NCBI GenBank assembly: GCA_036825195.1
Contig: DAISYQ010000004.1
Location: 62,001 to 126,000 of the forward strand
DNA from: UBA2210 sp036825195
GTDB lineage: Bacteria > Desulfobacterota > Syntrophia > Syntrophales > UBA2210
Reading direction: 5' to 3'
Length of the DNA stretch: 64,000 nucleotides
Shown here: positions 50,661 through 59,779 of the stretch, piece by piece
How the letters are laid out: each line of letters opens with the position of its first letter
Numbering within the stretch: the first letter of the stretch is position 1
Notes under the pieces: model-generated
What the model saw: the letters and a program-made list of their open reading frames with translations, nothing else
Told to the model about the DNA's origin: nothing
Databases searched by the model: none
Made by a program: the position numbers and the translations under genes

Positions 50661-51082
50661 AATATCCTCCCATGTGTTAGATAAAAATTCGCTTTACTTT
50701 CAAAGATCGTCTGTAAGGGAGAACTAGCCTCCGCTGTAAACTCACCTCAATCCCTCCGTCCGAATGCTTTGCAAGACCAAAACAATGTATTACCGATCTG
50801 GAATTTGACTGGGTTAATATCATGGGATTCACTACCTCCCCCAATTACATTAACAACTAAAAAGCATACTACCATCGTTTGAACTTCTGAAACCCAACAG
50901 TTTTTATTACTGCAACAGTACGTAAGAAATATACTACTCTGGCCAAGCACCTTAATAATTCTAACCGCCTTCTCAATCTTTCGTAATCTATGACGGCATT
51001 CCGCAATGCTCCTCGATTATTGAATACTCATGTTAGGCAATGCCTAAACCCGAGAGCCTAGGCCTAGGCATTGTTATTCCAG
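50661..51082. other. Intergenic stretch between SDR and enoyl-CoA hydratase genes
   Basis: About 420 AT-rich bases. The only clear structure is the hairpin at 51038-51073. A 67-codon minus-strand frame (50747-50950) resembles no known protein and is not counted. Confidence 0.4.
51038..51073. repeat. Inverted repeat hairpin after the enoyl-CoA hydratase gene
   Basis: CAATGCCTA (51038-51046) and TAGGCATTG (51065-51073) are perfect 9-bp arms. The loop itself contains the palindrome CCTAGGCCTAGG at its edge. It lies ten bases after the stop codon on the minus strand but has no T run. It could protect the 3' end of the ligase-hydratase mRNA or be an operator. Confidence 0.5.
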
Positions 51083-51889
51083 TTACCGACCCTTAAATAT
51101 CGGTTCCCTTTTTTCACGCCACGCATTCATTGCCTCCTTCACATCCTCGGAAGTGGCAAGTATGGACTGGCAGGCACCGGCGAGCTCAAGACCAGCCAGT
51201 AGATCCATATCGAGTCCCCGGTACATAACCATCTTGGCCAATTTGAGGGCACCGGCGGGGTTCTTGGCAAAGGCCTGTGCCATCCCGATGGATTCGGTCA
51301 GCAGAGCCGCAGCAGGAACTATTCGATTATACAGTCCTATCCGCTCGCCCTCTTCGGCCTCTACAAACCTTCCACTCAAGATTAGCTCGGCCGCTCTCCC
51401 AAGTCCCACCAATCGTGGCAACAGATAAAAGCCGGATTCGGCAGGAAGGAAACCGCGCTTGATCCATATAGAAGCTACCTTGGTATTTTCACAAGCAATG
51501 CGGATATCGCAGGCCAATGCGGTATCGCATCCCATACCCACGGCATAACCATTAAGGGCGGCTATAGTGGGAACCCGCAAGTTCTGCAAACCAATAACTA
51601 CCTTTGGAACCCAGCTCCGGTACCCATCCTGGAATATTTGGGCATCGTCAGAATTGGCAAACTTCATCTTTTGTCCGGGTTCGCCCTTGCCAAAATCCGC
51701 ACCACAGCAGAAGGCCTTATCTCCTGCACCTGTAAGGATAAGACCTCGTATAGAGTGATCATTGCCCACCCTTTCAATAGTGGCAATAACCTCTTCCAAC
51801 ATCTGTTCATTGATGGCATTGTATCGCTCAGGACGATTGAATGTTATTATTCCTATATTCTCCTTAACTTCAAACAGCAATGTATTCAT
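51083..51889 (-). CDS. Enoyl-CoA hydratase/isomerase family protein (crotonase fold)
   Basis: A 268-residue crotonase-fold enzyme. NRPERYNAINEQMLEEV, GAGDKAFCCGADF (oxyanion hole) and PTIAALNGYAVGMGCDTALACDIRIA (second oxyanion strand) are clear. The active-site segment is IKRGFLPAESGFYLLPRLVG, more like the RGxxPE...LPRL subgroup than mitochondrial hydratase, so the catalytic acid may be arranged differently. Likely role: hydration or isomerisation of an enoyl-CoA. It follows the ligase gene by 24 bases, so both are on one transcript. Confidence 0.92.
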   Translation of the reverse strand: MNTLLFEVKENIGIITFNRPERYNAINEQMLEEVIATIERVGNDHSIRGLILTGAGDKAFCCGADFGKGEPGQKMKFANSDDAQIFQDGYRSWVPKVVIGLQNLRVPTIAALNGYAVGMGCDTALACDIRIACENTKVASIWIKRGFLPAESGFYLLPRLVGLGRAAELILSGRFVEAEEGERIGLYNRIVPAAALLTESIGMAQAFAKNPAGALKLAKMVMYRGLDMDLLAGLELAGACQSILATSEDVKEAMNAWREKREPIFKGR

Positions 51890-51913
51890 AATGATTTCTC
51901 CTGGTTCTCATAT

Positions 51914-53575
51914 TTACTGTTTGGCTTCCTGTCTCATCATAGCCTCTAGTTCCTGCTGGAGCTCTTTTTTAGTCACCTTCTGGTGTCCCCTCATAGGTAA
52001 CTCTTTGCGAATTTCTAGACGTTCTGGAATCTTGTAGGGTGCGATCTTCTTAGAGTCAAAAAGCTCCTTCATCTCCTCAAAGCTAAATTCTGCACCCGGT
52101 TGAAGCGCGACATATGCGCAGGCCTTTTCCCCCATAACTGGATCCGGCATCGGGATCACTGCCGCACTCACAACCTTGGGATGCATAAGCAGATAACCCT
52201 CTATCTCTGCTGGATAAACATTTTGGCCGCCCCTGATAATGACGTCTTTTTTCCGAGAAACGAGATAGATGTTACCGTCGGCATCGACCTTGCCTATATC
52301 GCCACTCTTGATATATTTTCTTCCATCAATGGTATAGGTTGCATTTTCCGTAAAATCCGGCTCAAGATAATAACCGGCAGTTATGCCTGGACCAGTATAT
52401 ATGATTTCGCCAAGTTGATCGGTGGGGACTTCATTGCTGTCGTCGTCAACTATCTTAACCGTCATACCTTTCACCGGCTTGCCGACTGTATTGTAGCGGG
52501 CATACTCCGTAGTATCGACACTGGTTATGGATATGAGACCACCATCAAACTGACCGTAGAGATTGACAATGATACAGCCAAGTTTCTCTTCGATTTCTTT
52601 AGCCAGAGCATGAGGCAGTGGAGCGGTAGAGGTATAGACACATCTCAACGATCGCAAATCGTATTTATCGAGTTCAGGAGCATTGGCAATCTTTGCCAGC
52701 TGAGCCGGCACGGCCAACAAAACCGTTACCCTGTACTTCTCAAGCAATTCCAATGTTGACTCTACACTCCATCTTGATTGAACGATACTCGTAGTCCCAT
52801 ACAACGCATTTGAACCATTGTAACACACAATAGAGCTCAACCCCGCCACAGCGCTTATGATGTTGAGCACCATATCGTCTGCGGTAAGCTTTATTGCCTC
52901 CGCCTGGCGATGGGCCATATATATCCGCTGAACCTGGGTATGTTCGGCTCCTTTGGGAAGACCGGTGGTACCGCTTGTGAATCCAATAACCGATACCTCG
53001 TCTGCCGTAAATGCGGTGTCGGAAAAATCGATTGGTTGTTTTTTCTCAATGGGAGTATGCATCATGGCATTGATGGATAGTGTCCCCTCCGGAATCTGAT
53101 CGCCAAGGACCATAATGTGCTTAAGTTTTGGAAGCCGTGTCTTTATCTCGGCTACCGCATCATAGTAACCGAATTTACGGAACTCGATGGGGATGGCTAT
53201 TGCCACCCCTTCGAATCTGGACAGCATCTGTTCAATCTCCCACTCCCTTAAAGTCATAAGGGCCGTGCCGCACAGAACGCCTGCCTTTTCGCATGCAACA
53301 CGAAAGATATAGGATTCCACGCAATTGGGTAATAGCATGAAGATAAAATCGTCCTTCTTAACTCCAAGTTTACGGATCTGGAATGCAAGCTGATCGGACA
53401 GTTTCTTTACCTCAGACCAAGAAAGCTGTGACCCGTCAGGGCTTATATACGCCGCTTTTTCAGGATAAAGCCGAGCATTCTTATCCCATAAACTGGCAGT
53501 GGTATCTTTGGTCCAGAATCCGTTTGAATAATACTCGTCGAACATTTCTTTAGTGTATCTCGTTGGTTGTGACAT
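51914..53575 (-). CDS. AMP-forming acyl-CoA synthetase (medium-chain/alicyclic acid type)
   Basis: Activates a carboxylic acid to its CoA thioester by way of an acyl-AMP. The 553-residue ANL-superfamily enzyme has the P-loop FTSGTTGLPKGAEHT, the aromatic/Tyr region LYGQFDGG, the hinge SGDIGKVDADGNIYLVSRKKDVIIRGGQNVYPAEIE and a final conserved lysine in MRGHQKVTKKEL. The N-terminal YYSNGFWTKDTTASLWDKNARLYPEKAAY resembles cyclohexanecarboxylate- and related CoA ligases. Given the neighbouring hydratase and dehydrogenase, the substrate may be a short alicyclic, aromatic or branched acid. That is inference. Confidence 0.92.
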   Translation of the reverse strand: MSQPTRYTKEMFDEYYSNGFWTKDTTASLWDKNARLYPEKAAYISPDGSQLSWSEVKKLSDQLAFQIRKLGVKKDDFIFMLLPNCVESYIFRVACEKAGVLCGTALMTLREWEIEQMLSRFEGVAIAIPIEFRKFGYYDAVAEIKTRLPKLKHIMVLGDQIPEGTLSINAMMHTPIEKKQPIDFSDTAFTADEVSVIGFTSGTTGLPKGAEHTQVQRIYMAHRQAEAIKLTADDMVLNIISAVAGLSSIVCYNGSNALYGTTSIVQSRWSVESTLELLEKYRVTVLLAVPAQLAKIANAPELDKYDLRSLRCVYTSTAPLPHALAKEIEEKLGCIIVNLYGQFDGGLISITSVDTTEYARYNTVGKPVKGMTVKIVDDDSNEVPTDQLGEIIYTGPGITAGYYLEPDFTENATYTIDGRKYIKSGDIGKVDADGNIYLVSRKKDVIIRGGQNVYPAEIEGYLLMHPKVVSAAVIPMPDPVMGEKACAYVALQPGAEFSFEEMKELFDSKKIAPYKIPERLEIRKELPMRGHQKVTKKELQQELEAMMRQEAKQ

Positions 53576-54289
53576 AGTAACTGCTAAACCTCCATCTGTA
53601 TTGTGTATAATGCCTGCTGCTCAATCACCTCTCCTGTATGCAAGAGGGACCAGGCACGGCCGGACATTTCATGGTTGTGCCGGATGGTTATCAAGCATCA
53701 TAGTATGAGCTCACGGTTATGTTGTCTATAAACAACTGGTTACGTGTTACACCGTCGATGCTTCCGACGATTCAATCCGCTATTGGGTAATCTTCCTTAT
53801 GCAATACATATGACAGAATCGGTATCCCGTGTTAATCCACTACAAGCGAAGGTTTCTGAACCTCCTGGGTGTGGTGCGAGATATATGGACCAACAGGCTA
53901 TACAGTGATATGACGTTCAACAAGTGGTCCCTCTTTATGCTGCTAGGTACAATGTTCTTCCGTACCGAGTGGTTGAAACTCATCACCACCGTGGTCGGTA
54001 TACTGAGGACGATCAGATGTACCGATTTAAAGGTCACGGTAGCGACCAAAAGAACCAAGCAAGAAGAGAAAAGTCGTGGCCCTTTTGAGAGCTGTTGTTT
54101 CACTCTATCGATCGCCAACCCACCCTGCGATGGGGGACCGTATTGCTGAGATAACGTGACAGAAACCGACGACAGTAAGCCTTAGATGTGAATTGATCAT
54201 TGGCCAGTTCTCCGGGATACAATTGATCCCAACGGATTATTCAGTTCTCCGCAATCTACTTGTCAAGCTTTTATACGCCGATCTCAATC
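53576..54289. other. Long intergenic stretch between the CoA-ligase and oxidoreductase operons
   Basis: About 710 bases. Overlapping frames on both strands at 53829-54149 show no recognisable domain or good ribosome-binding site. Their weak-composition translation could be a decayed gene, but no family is identifiable. A short inverted repeat GGGAT-ACAATTG-ATCCC lies near 54215. No insertion-sequence ends are visible. Confidence 0.4.
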
Positions 54290-55117
54290 TCAGAACACCC
54301 TGTCCACAGTATCCTTTATCTCGCCATAATAAAGAACAGGTCCATCTAAGCACACCCGCTTGTGGCCGATCATACAGTGCCCGCAAACTCCCATGCCGCA
54401 TTGCATACGGCGTTCCATTGAAAGAATTATCTGGCTGACTCCAAAGCCCTTATTCATGAGCTCTTGCGATACAAACTTCATCATTATACCCGGACCACAA
54501 ATAACAACTATGGCATTACCAGCACTGATCTCAGTCTTATTGAAAAGTTCGGTAACCAATCCTACATTTCCCTGCCAATCTTGATCAGGTCTATCGACTG
54601 TAAAAAGAGCCTCCATCCCCCTTTTGTCTGTCTGAACCTTATTAAAAACAAAAGAGTCTTTATAAATCATATCATCGGGTGTGCGGGCTCCATGCAATAA
54701 TTTCAATTTACCGTACTGGTCTCTTCTTTTCATGAGGGCATCAATCAATGACCACACCGCAGCAAGCCCAATACCACCGGTCACAATATAGATATCTTTA
54801 CCTTTCATTATCTCCAAGGGATAGCCATTCCCAAATGGACCCCTAATACCGATAGTTGAGCCAATCTCTAGATCTTTGACTCCATTGGTCGCCCTGCCTT
54901 TTTCTTGAATGGTTGTTTGAAAACTACCATTCGATCCGAGAACAGATGCGACACTCACTGGAAATTCGCCATATCCGAACAAGGTAACTTCGACAAATTG
55001 TCCTGGTTTTGCGTCAAAAAATCGATTTTCCATTGATATGGTAAGAGTCCTGATATCAGATGTTTCATCTTTGATACCTTTAATTTTAGCCAGTTCTGGA
55101 ATAAACGTATTCCTCAT
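54290..55117 (-). CDS. FAD/NAD(P)- and 2Fe-2S-binding oxidoreductase (AsrB / sulfhydrogenase gamma-like)
   Basis: A 275-residue electron-transfer subunit. An N-terminal FAD domain (about 1-100; ENRFFDAKPGQFVEVTLFGYGEFPVSVAS) is followed by an NAD(P) domain (about 105-220; IYIVTGGIGLAAVWSLIDAL) and a C-terminal 2Fe-2S site with cysteines in MQCGMGVCGHCMIGHKRVCLDGP. This order matches anaerobic sulfite reductase subunit B and the gamma subunit of NiFe sulfhydrogenase. It should pass electrons between NAD(P)H and the 4Fe-4S partner encoded just upstream. AGGAGGGG precedes the start at 55117. Confidence 0.92.
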   Translation of the reverse strand: MRNTFIPELAKIKGIKDETSDIRTLTISMENRFFDAKPGQFVEVTLFGYGEFPVSVASVLGSNGSFQTTIQEKGRATNGVKDLEIGSTIGIRGPFGNGYPLEIMKGKDIYIVTGGIGLAAVWSLIDALMKRRDQYGKLKLLHGARTPDDMIYKDSFVFNKVQTDKRGMEALFTVDRPDQDWQGNVGLVTELFNKTEISAGNAIVVICGPGIMMKFVSQELMNKGFGVSQIILSMERRMQCGMGVCGHCMIGHKRVCLDGPVLYYGEIKDTVDRVF

Positions 55118-55119
55118 TC

Positions 55120-56175
55120 CTACCCCTCCTGTATTTTCTTTGCAGCGTCTCGGATGCTCATGTGTCCGGGACAGAAATCCCGACATCGGCCGCAGCCCAC
55201 ACAGAAGGCCGTTCCATATCTGGTTGCATCGTAATAAAATTTGTCTAGTACCCGATGTCTGAATCTGTCTTTAACATCCGGTCTGACATTTACATTGCCG
55301 GCCATCGTTGCAAATTTCTCATAATGACAGGAATCCCAGGTCAGGTTCCGGCTCCCCTTGGTGCGCTCCGGATTTACCCTTTCTACGACACTGAAACAGT
55401 GGCAGGTAGGACAAACCATATTGCAGGCTCCACAAGTAAAGCATTGGTTTGTAAATTCAGACAAAAGTGTATCGAGGTCACAATCCGATATATTCTGCGC
55501 AATCTTCTCTATATCAAGTTTCTCTGGGAGGGCGTTATTCACCATCTCAATTTGATTATCTCGTTTTTCCTTGTCCTTTCTGCTCGCTTTTTTGAAGTAA
55601 TCGGAGCTGAGCAATTTCTCACCAATATCGGTCCCCGCCCTCACAAAATAGTATTCACCGATATCGGTAAAAAGGAGATCATACCCAATCTCGATATCAG
55701 GACCTGCTCCGGATGTGCTGCAGAAACAGGTCTGATGGGGCTCATTACAGGTTATACCAATAATGATACAGTTCTCTCTCTTGTTACGGTATCTTTTATC
55801 GTCGAAATCTTCCTCAAGAAGCACCTTATCGATCCGAAGTAGTGCTGAAATATCACATGGATGCATTCCAAAGAAAACCCTTTTCTCCCTCCATTCATCA
55901 CCAACATCCTCAACTGTTATATTGCCATCCGAATCTTTTTCAAATTTATACAGCACTTGGTTATTGGGGAAAAAAATATTCTTAGGAGAAACCATCGTGG
56001 TTGTGTAATCCAGCATCAATTCTTCAAATTTATTGATAGGTGCGAAGGTTGTATAGCTGTATTGTGCAGTTCCCCCTCCCTTCAACGTTGGGCCAATAAT
56101 TTCATATTCTTCCTTCAAGTCATTAAAGAACTTTTCCAGATCTCTCTTATCTATTAATTTCTCCATGGCAATCAT
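55120..56175 (-). CDS. 4Fe-4S dicluster electron-transfer protein (AsrA / sulfhydrogenase beta-like)
   Basis: A 351-residue iron-sulfur protein. After a large N-terminal domain with KRVFFGMHPCDISALLRID and ITCNEPHQTCFCSTSGAGPD, it ends in two 4Fe-4S motifs: FTCGACNMVCPTCHCF and VGCGRCRDFCPGH. This is the layout of AsrA and the beta subunit of sulfhydrogenases. The start at 56175 overlaps the stop of the molybdopterin gene (ATGA); the last codons overlap none but sit two bases before the flavoprotein start. It links the molybdopterin and flavin subunits. Confidence 0.92.
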   Translation of the reverse strand: MIAMEKLIDKRDLEKFFNDLKEEYEIIGPTLKGGGTAQYSYTTFAPINKFEELMLDYTTTMVSPKNIFFPNNQVLYKFEKDSDGNITVEDVGDEWREKRVFFGMHPCDISALLRIDKVLLEEDFDDKRYRNKRENCIIIGITCNEPHQTCFCSTSGAGPDIEIGYDLLFTDIGEYYFVRAGTDIGEKLLSSDYFKKASRKDKEKRDNQIEMVNNALPEKLDIEKIAQNISDCDLDTLLSEFTNQCFTCGACNMVCPTCHCFSVVERVNPERTKGSRNLTWDSCHYEKFATMAGNVNVRPDVKDRFRHRVLDKFYYDATRYGTAFCVGCGRCRDFCPGHMSIRDAAKKIQEG

Positions 56176-58310
56176 TTCTCTTTCTTCGCTTTGTAGATCC
56201 GACAGGCATATCCTCTTATCGTGCACGAACCCGTATCATCATCCCATGGCTTACGGTAATCGGTTACCAGATTCTGGTTTGCATCAGGGTACACCCAGTC
56301 TCCCCAACCGAACTCCACATTAACAACTTTGGGATGTGTGCCTTCTTGGAGTCTGGCTTGCTGTTTCATCCTGCCACGGTATGTTTCGATCCAGATCCAG
56401 TCGCCATCCTCGATGCCGTATTCCTTTGCAGTATCAGGATTTAGATATGTGGTTGGCGGCAATGATTTATTCATTAAACGATCGACACACCTGTATCCTG
56501 AAAGCATCATGATTTCACTTTTATAGTCTGTCATAATCAGAGGGTATTCCTCTGTCATGTTAAAAAGTCCCTTCAGAGGCGCTTTTACCTCCTTAAATCG
56601 CGGCACAGGATCAGCACCATATTTTTTCAGTGTATCACAGCGCAGTTCTACCTTCCCGGAAGGCGTACCATACCCTACCACCTTTTCTGGGTCGTATTTC
56701 CATTTCCCGGAGACATGATGTACTTCGTCGCGGAATTTCTTCCAGGTAAGCCCAAGAGGTTCACAGACGTAATCCAGAATCTGCTCCTCATTGTCCCAGA
56801 AATAGTCATTTAACCCGACTCTTTTGGCCAATTCATTAATAAACTTCATGTCAGACCACGCCTCGCCAGGCGGATCAACTAATTTGGGATTTGCTCGAAT
56901 CCCACCATGCCATGCCGGCCAGTATCCCACCGTCTCGTGTTCGTGCATGTTTGCTGCAGGTAAAACAATATCCGCAATATTTGTAGTGGCCGTTGGAAAG
57001 AGTTCCGAAAAAACCAAAAGCTCAAATTTTTTGAATGCCTCTGCCGTAGCCCGCGAATCAGGATACGTAATAAGTGGATTGTTGACATATCCAATCCCAA
57101 CTTTGGGTAAATATGGGTCCTCTTCTAATAAAGCCCTCACCAACGCCTGAGTTGGGACATACCCGAAACGTGCTGCCATTCCGGTTTCAAACCCGCCTAT
57201 AGTTCGTTCAGGGCTTCGAGGATACTTGCGCAAAACGTCTTTCATATCACCGATCATGAATGAACCCGTGCGCCTGTATTTTGCACATTCAATCTCACAA
57301 AAACCTGCTGTGGGTGTATTGACGTTTGCCGTAAGGCCTCGGATAACATTGATGGCCCGCAATGTCTGAAATGATGCCACACTACCTTCCAATGCATTAC
57401 CCGTAGCAATAACACTGGGCGGATTCGCTGCAATAACTCGCGCCACCTCGATAATCTGCTCTTTGGGCACCCATGTCAGATCAGCAACCTCATCCAGGGT
57501 AAATGTTTTACATTCTTCAACAATATCATCAAATCCAATTGTCCATTCTTCTATATATTTCTTGTCATACAGGCCTTCTTCGATAATAACTTTATTCAGT
57601 CCCATCGCCAAGACACCATCACTGTTTGGTCGCGGCTTGAGCCAATAATCACAGTCCGAGGCATGCATAGCTTTTTCCGGCCATAACTCTATATTTTTCG
57701 GATCGATGATGATCACCTTCATGCCATTCGTTATACAGCGATTCATATCGTACCGGCCAATCATGTTAAAGGTCCCTCCACAATGAGCCGGATTTGCACC
57801 CCAAATGACCATTGATCTGGGCTCGCCTTCCATCCTAGATTGTATATAGCGGGACCCAAACGTAAAACTACATGATTCAGTACACTGCACACCGCAGTAA
57901 TTACCTGGCGTAACGGTATTGGGGGAACCAAAGGCCGAAGCGAATCTCTGCCCCATTGCGAATTCCATACCCTTCGGTTCACCAAGAATCATTACCAACC
58001 TTTCAGGACCATACTTTTCTTTTACCTCAAGCAGTTTGTCGGCTATCTCGTCCAAGGCGTCATCCCAAGTAATCTCTTTCCATCGACCTGAACCTTTTTC
58101 CCCTACTCGCCTGAGCGGTTTTGTCAGTCGGTCCGTGCTTTCGATCGTTCCTATCAAATGATCCGCTCCCTTCTGAACCGAACAAATATGAACAGGATAG
58201 CCCGCAGCACCTTTGATATCGATTACCTTTCCATCTTCAATGGTAACATTAAAATAGCAGTGATTCGGGCAAATATGACAAGAGGTAATTTTTTCTTCTC
58301 GTGTAGCCAT
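56172..58310 (-). CDS. Molybdopterin (Mo/W-bisPGD) oxidoreductase, catalytic subunit
   Basis: A 712-residue DMSO-reductase/formate-dehydrogenase superfamily enzyme. The N-terminal 4Fe-4S site is visible as SCHICPNHC...HICSVQ. The standard blocks GRWKEITWDDALDEIADKL, VIWGANPAHCGGTFNMIGRYDMNRC, IIIDPKNIEL, DIVLPAANMHEHETVGYW and VNVEFGWGDWVYPDANQNLV follow. The metal ligand is probably the cysteine in PGNYCGVQCTESCSF; there is no TGA or Sec. No TAT signal is seen, so it is cytosolic. It is not a clear match to formate dehydrogenase or any well-known subgroup. The FAD/NAD(P) partner implies a pyridine-nucleotide-linked dehydrogenase, reductase or hydroxylase. Confidence 0.9.
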   Translation of the reverse strand: MATREEKITSCHICPNHCYFNVTIEDGKVIDIKGAAGYPVHICSVQKGADHLIGTIESTDRLTKPLRRVGEKGSGRWKEITWDDALDEIADKLLEVKEKYGPERLVMILGEPKGMEFAMGQRFASAFGSPNTVTPGNYCGVQCTESCSFTFGSRYIQSRMEGEPRSMVIWGANPAHCGGTFNMIGRYDMNRCITNGMKVIIIDPKNIELWPEKAMHASDCDYWLKPRPNSDGVLAMGLNKVIIEEGLYDKKYIEEWTIGFDDIVEECKTFTLDEVADLTWVPKEQIIEVARVIAANPPSVIATGNALEGSVASFQTLRAINVIRGLTANVNTPTAGFCEIECAKYRRTGSFMIGDMKDVLRKYPRSPERTIGGFETGMAARFGYVPTQALVRALLEEDPYLPKVGIGYVNNPLITYPDSRATAEAFKKFELLVFSELFPTATTNIADIVLPAANMHEHETVGYWPAWHGGIRANPKLVDPPGEAWSDMKFINELAKRVGLNDYFWDNEEQILDYVCEPLGLTWKKFRDEVHHVSGKWKYDPEKVVGYGTPSGKVELRCDTLKKYGADPVPRFKEVKAPLKGLFNMTEEYPLIMTDYKSEIMMLSGYRCVDRLMNKSLPPTTYLNPDTAKEYGIEDGDWIWIETYRGRMKQQARLQEGTHPKVVNVEFGWGDWVYPDANQNLVTDYRKPWDDDTGSCTIRGYACRIYKAKKEK

Positions 58311-58750
58311 GCAGTTATCCCCTTATAAAGATTTTATTGTACAGGTTATGGTCGATTGCCAATCGTATCCCATTCATGAGCGTGTACTCGAACTACCTGA
58401 TATCCTTTTGAAACTGAGAAAATTAAATAGCACAAACAATAGTCCATACAATCGGTTGCTTTTTGCTCCATGGAATCATTCGGGAACCAAAACTCCGGAA
58501 AGGAGGATACGATGAATCAGTTTCGTAAGACATCCAAGTTTTCTGGTCTCGCGCAGATGGATGAAAATCTCAACTGATTGTGTTTGTACTGATTTCTTTA
58601 TCCATAACGATAAGTGAACCAGACAACACCGAGAACCTCTATCTCCCTAACCTCAAGAAATATATTATTTTTCAACAATCTATCTCACGAGGAGCATATT
58701 GTGAAACATACAATCTTATATCTATAAAGGCATCGTAAAGCGGCCGTTTC
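58311..58750. other. Leader region of the molybdopterin operon
   Basis: About 440 AT-rich bases upstream of the molybdopterin gene (minus strand). A possible promoter is TTGGCA with TACAAT at 15 bp, close to the start codon, and a GGGG ribosome-binding stretch. No gene is supported. The next gene encodes a TetR regulator, so operators may lie here, but I see no clear palindrome. Confidence 0.35.
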
Positions 58751-59353
58751 TCAGGCCACCCCTTTCATAATGAAATCGGTCAGCGTATCAACTATCTCAT
58801 CTCCCTCGTATTGCTTCATATTCCATCCTCTCAAGGCAAGCATGGCGACCAAATATACAATAATGTTGGCAACAATCTCTGTATTCTCAATATGCAAAGC
58901 ACCTTCCTGAACTCCCTGATCAAGGAGCTTTTTGATCTTGTCGACCTTCTCGCTTTCCTGTGCAAGAAGCGATTTCCGTTCTGGCTTTTCGAGCAACCAG
59001 GTTTGTCTGTAGGTTAAGAGGATCTCATCTTTGAATTCCAGAGATTGTCCGAGAAAAGCTCTAATGGTCGATCGAAATTCATCCAAACCCCTCCATTCCA
59101 TTTTTTCAGTTTCATAGAGGGCTCTATAGACTCCCTTTATCATATAGTCGTGCACCAGGTAGAGTAAATCGTCCTTTTTCCCTATATAATCATAAAGATT
59201 GCCAATTGTTACACCAGTTGCACGGGAAATTTCCCGCATACTGGTTCGATCAAACCCCTGTTTAAAAAAAAGCTTTCCGACTTCTTTTACGATCTGTCGT
59301 CTTTTTTCAAGAACCAATGCCTCATTTTTTATTGTTGTTTTTATTGTTCCCAT
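58751..59353 (-). CDS. TetR-family transcriptional regulator of the catabolic region
   Basis: A 200-residue TetR protein with the helix-turn-helix KLFFKQGFDRTSMREISRATGVTIGNLYDYI (about 30-60). The C-terminal domain is rich in hydrophobic helices as in TetR regulators that bind acyl-CoA or other lipophilic ligands. It sits between the molybdopterin operon and the alcohol dehydrogenase/AOR genes on the same strand and is flanked by about 430 bases on each side. It is a likely local regulator of both; the ligand is unknown. Confidence 0.9.
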   Translation of the reverse strand: MGTIKTTIKNEALVLEKRRQIVKEVGKLFFKQGFDRTSMREISRATGVTIGNLYDYIGKKDDLLYLVHDYMIKGVYRALYETEKMEWRGLDEFRSTIRAFLGQSLEFKDEILLTYRQTWLLEKPERKSLLAQESEKVDKIKKLLDQGVQEGALHIENTEIVANIIVYLVAMLALRGWNMKQYEGDEIVDTLTDFIMKGVA

Positions 59354-59779
59354 CTGTACCTCGCTTCTCTATGTTAAAGGTCCCGTTTCGCCGAGTATCT
59401 TTATTTATTGTTTGTGAAATAACTATCAAAATTACCTATGAAACACTGCCTTTCTGGTACATTCACCGGCTGTGGTTCACATCTACCACCCAACTTACAA
59501 TCGTTCCCGACTCCGATCTAACACTACCCCCACCAAAAAATTATAGTACTATTACTATCGATACCATTAAAGCAGCAAGGGATCTGGGAACCATATCAAC
59601 TTGCTTTTAAGGTCGCATCAAAACGGTGTAGTATCAAGAAAGGACCGGCCTTAACTCCCTGGATTACAACAACCCTTAATGATATCCTGTGTGCAACACC
59701 AGCGTACTGTACCCTCTTTGAAACGATTGAAAAAGATCATTGCGGTCTTTGCCTGCACATCTCGTGATGTCTCCTCAGA
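59354..59779. other. Intergenic stretch between the TetR and alcohol dehydrogenase genes
   Basis: About 425 bases with no supported gene. Besides a weak minus-strand terminator at 59730-59751 it is featureless AT-rich DNA. The TetR promoter must lie near its right-hand end. Confidence 0.4.
59730..59751 (-). terminator. Weak intrinsic terminator after the alcohol dehydrogenase gene
   Basis: Read on the minus strand, AAAGACC and GATCTTT form a short stem with one mismatch, ending in TTTTT. It would end the AOR-alcohol dehydrogenase transcript before the TetR gene. Confidence 0.4.

Noticed and set aside
50747..50950. 67-residue minus-strand protein
   Set aside because: No ribosome-binding site and no recognisable pattern; AT-rich intergenic sequence.
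53829..54149. Small protein or transposase remnant on either strand
   Set aside because: Frames overlap on both strands, have no recognisable domain or Shine-Dalgarno site, and no terminal inverted repeats flank them.
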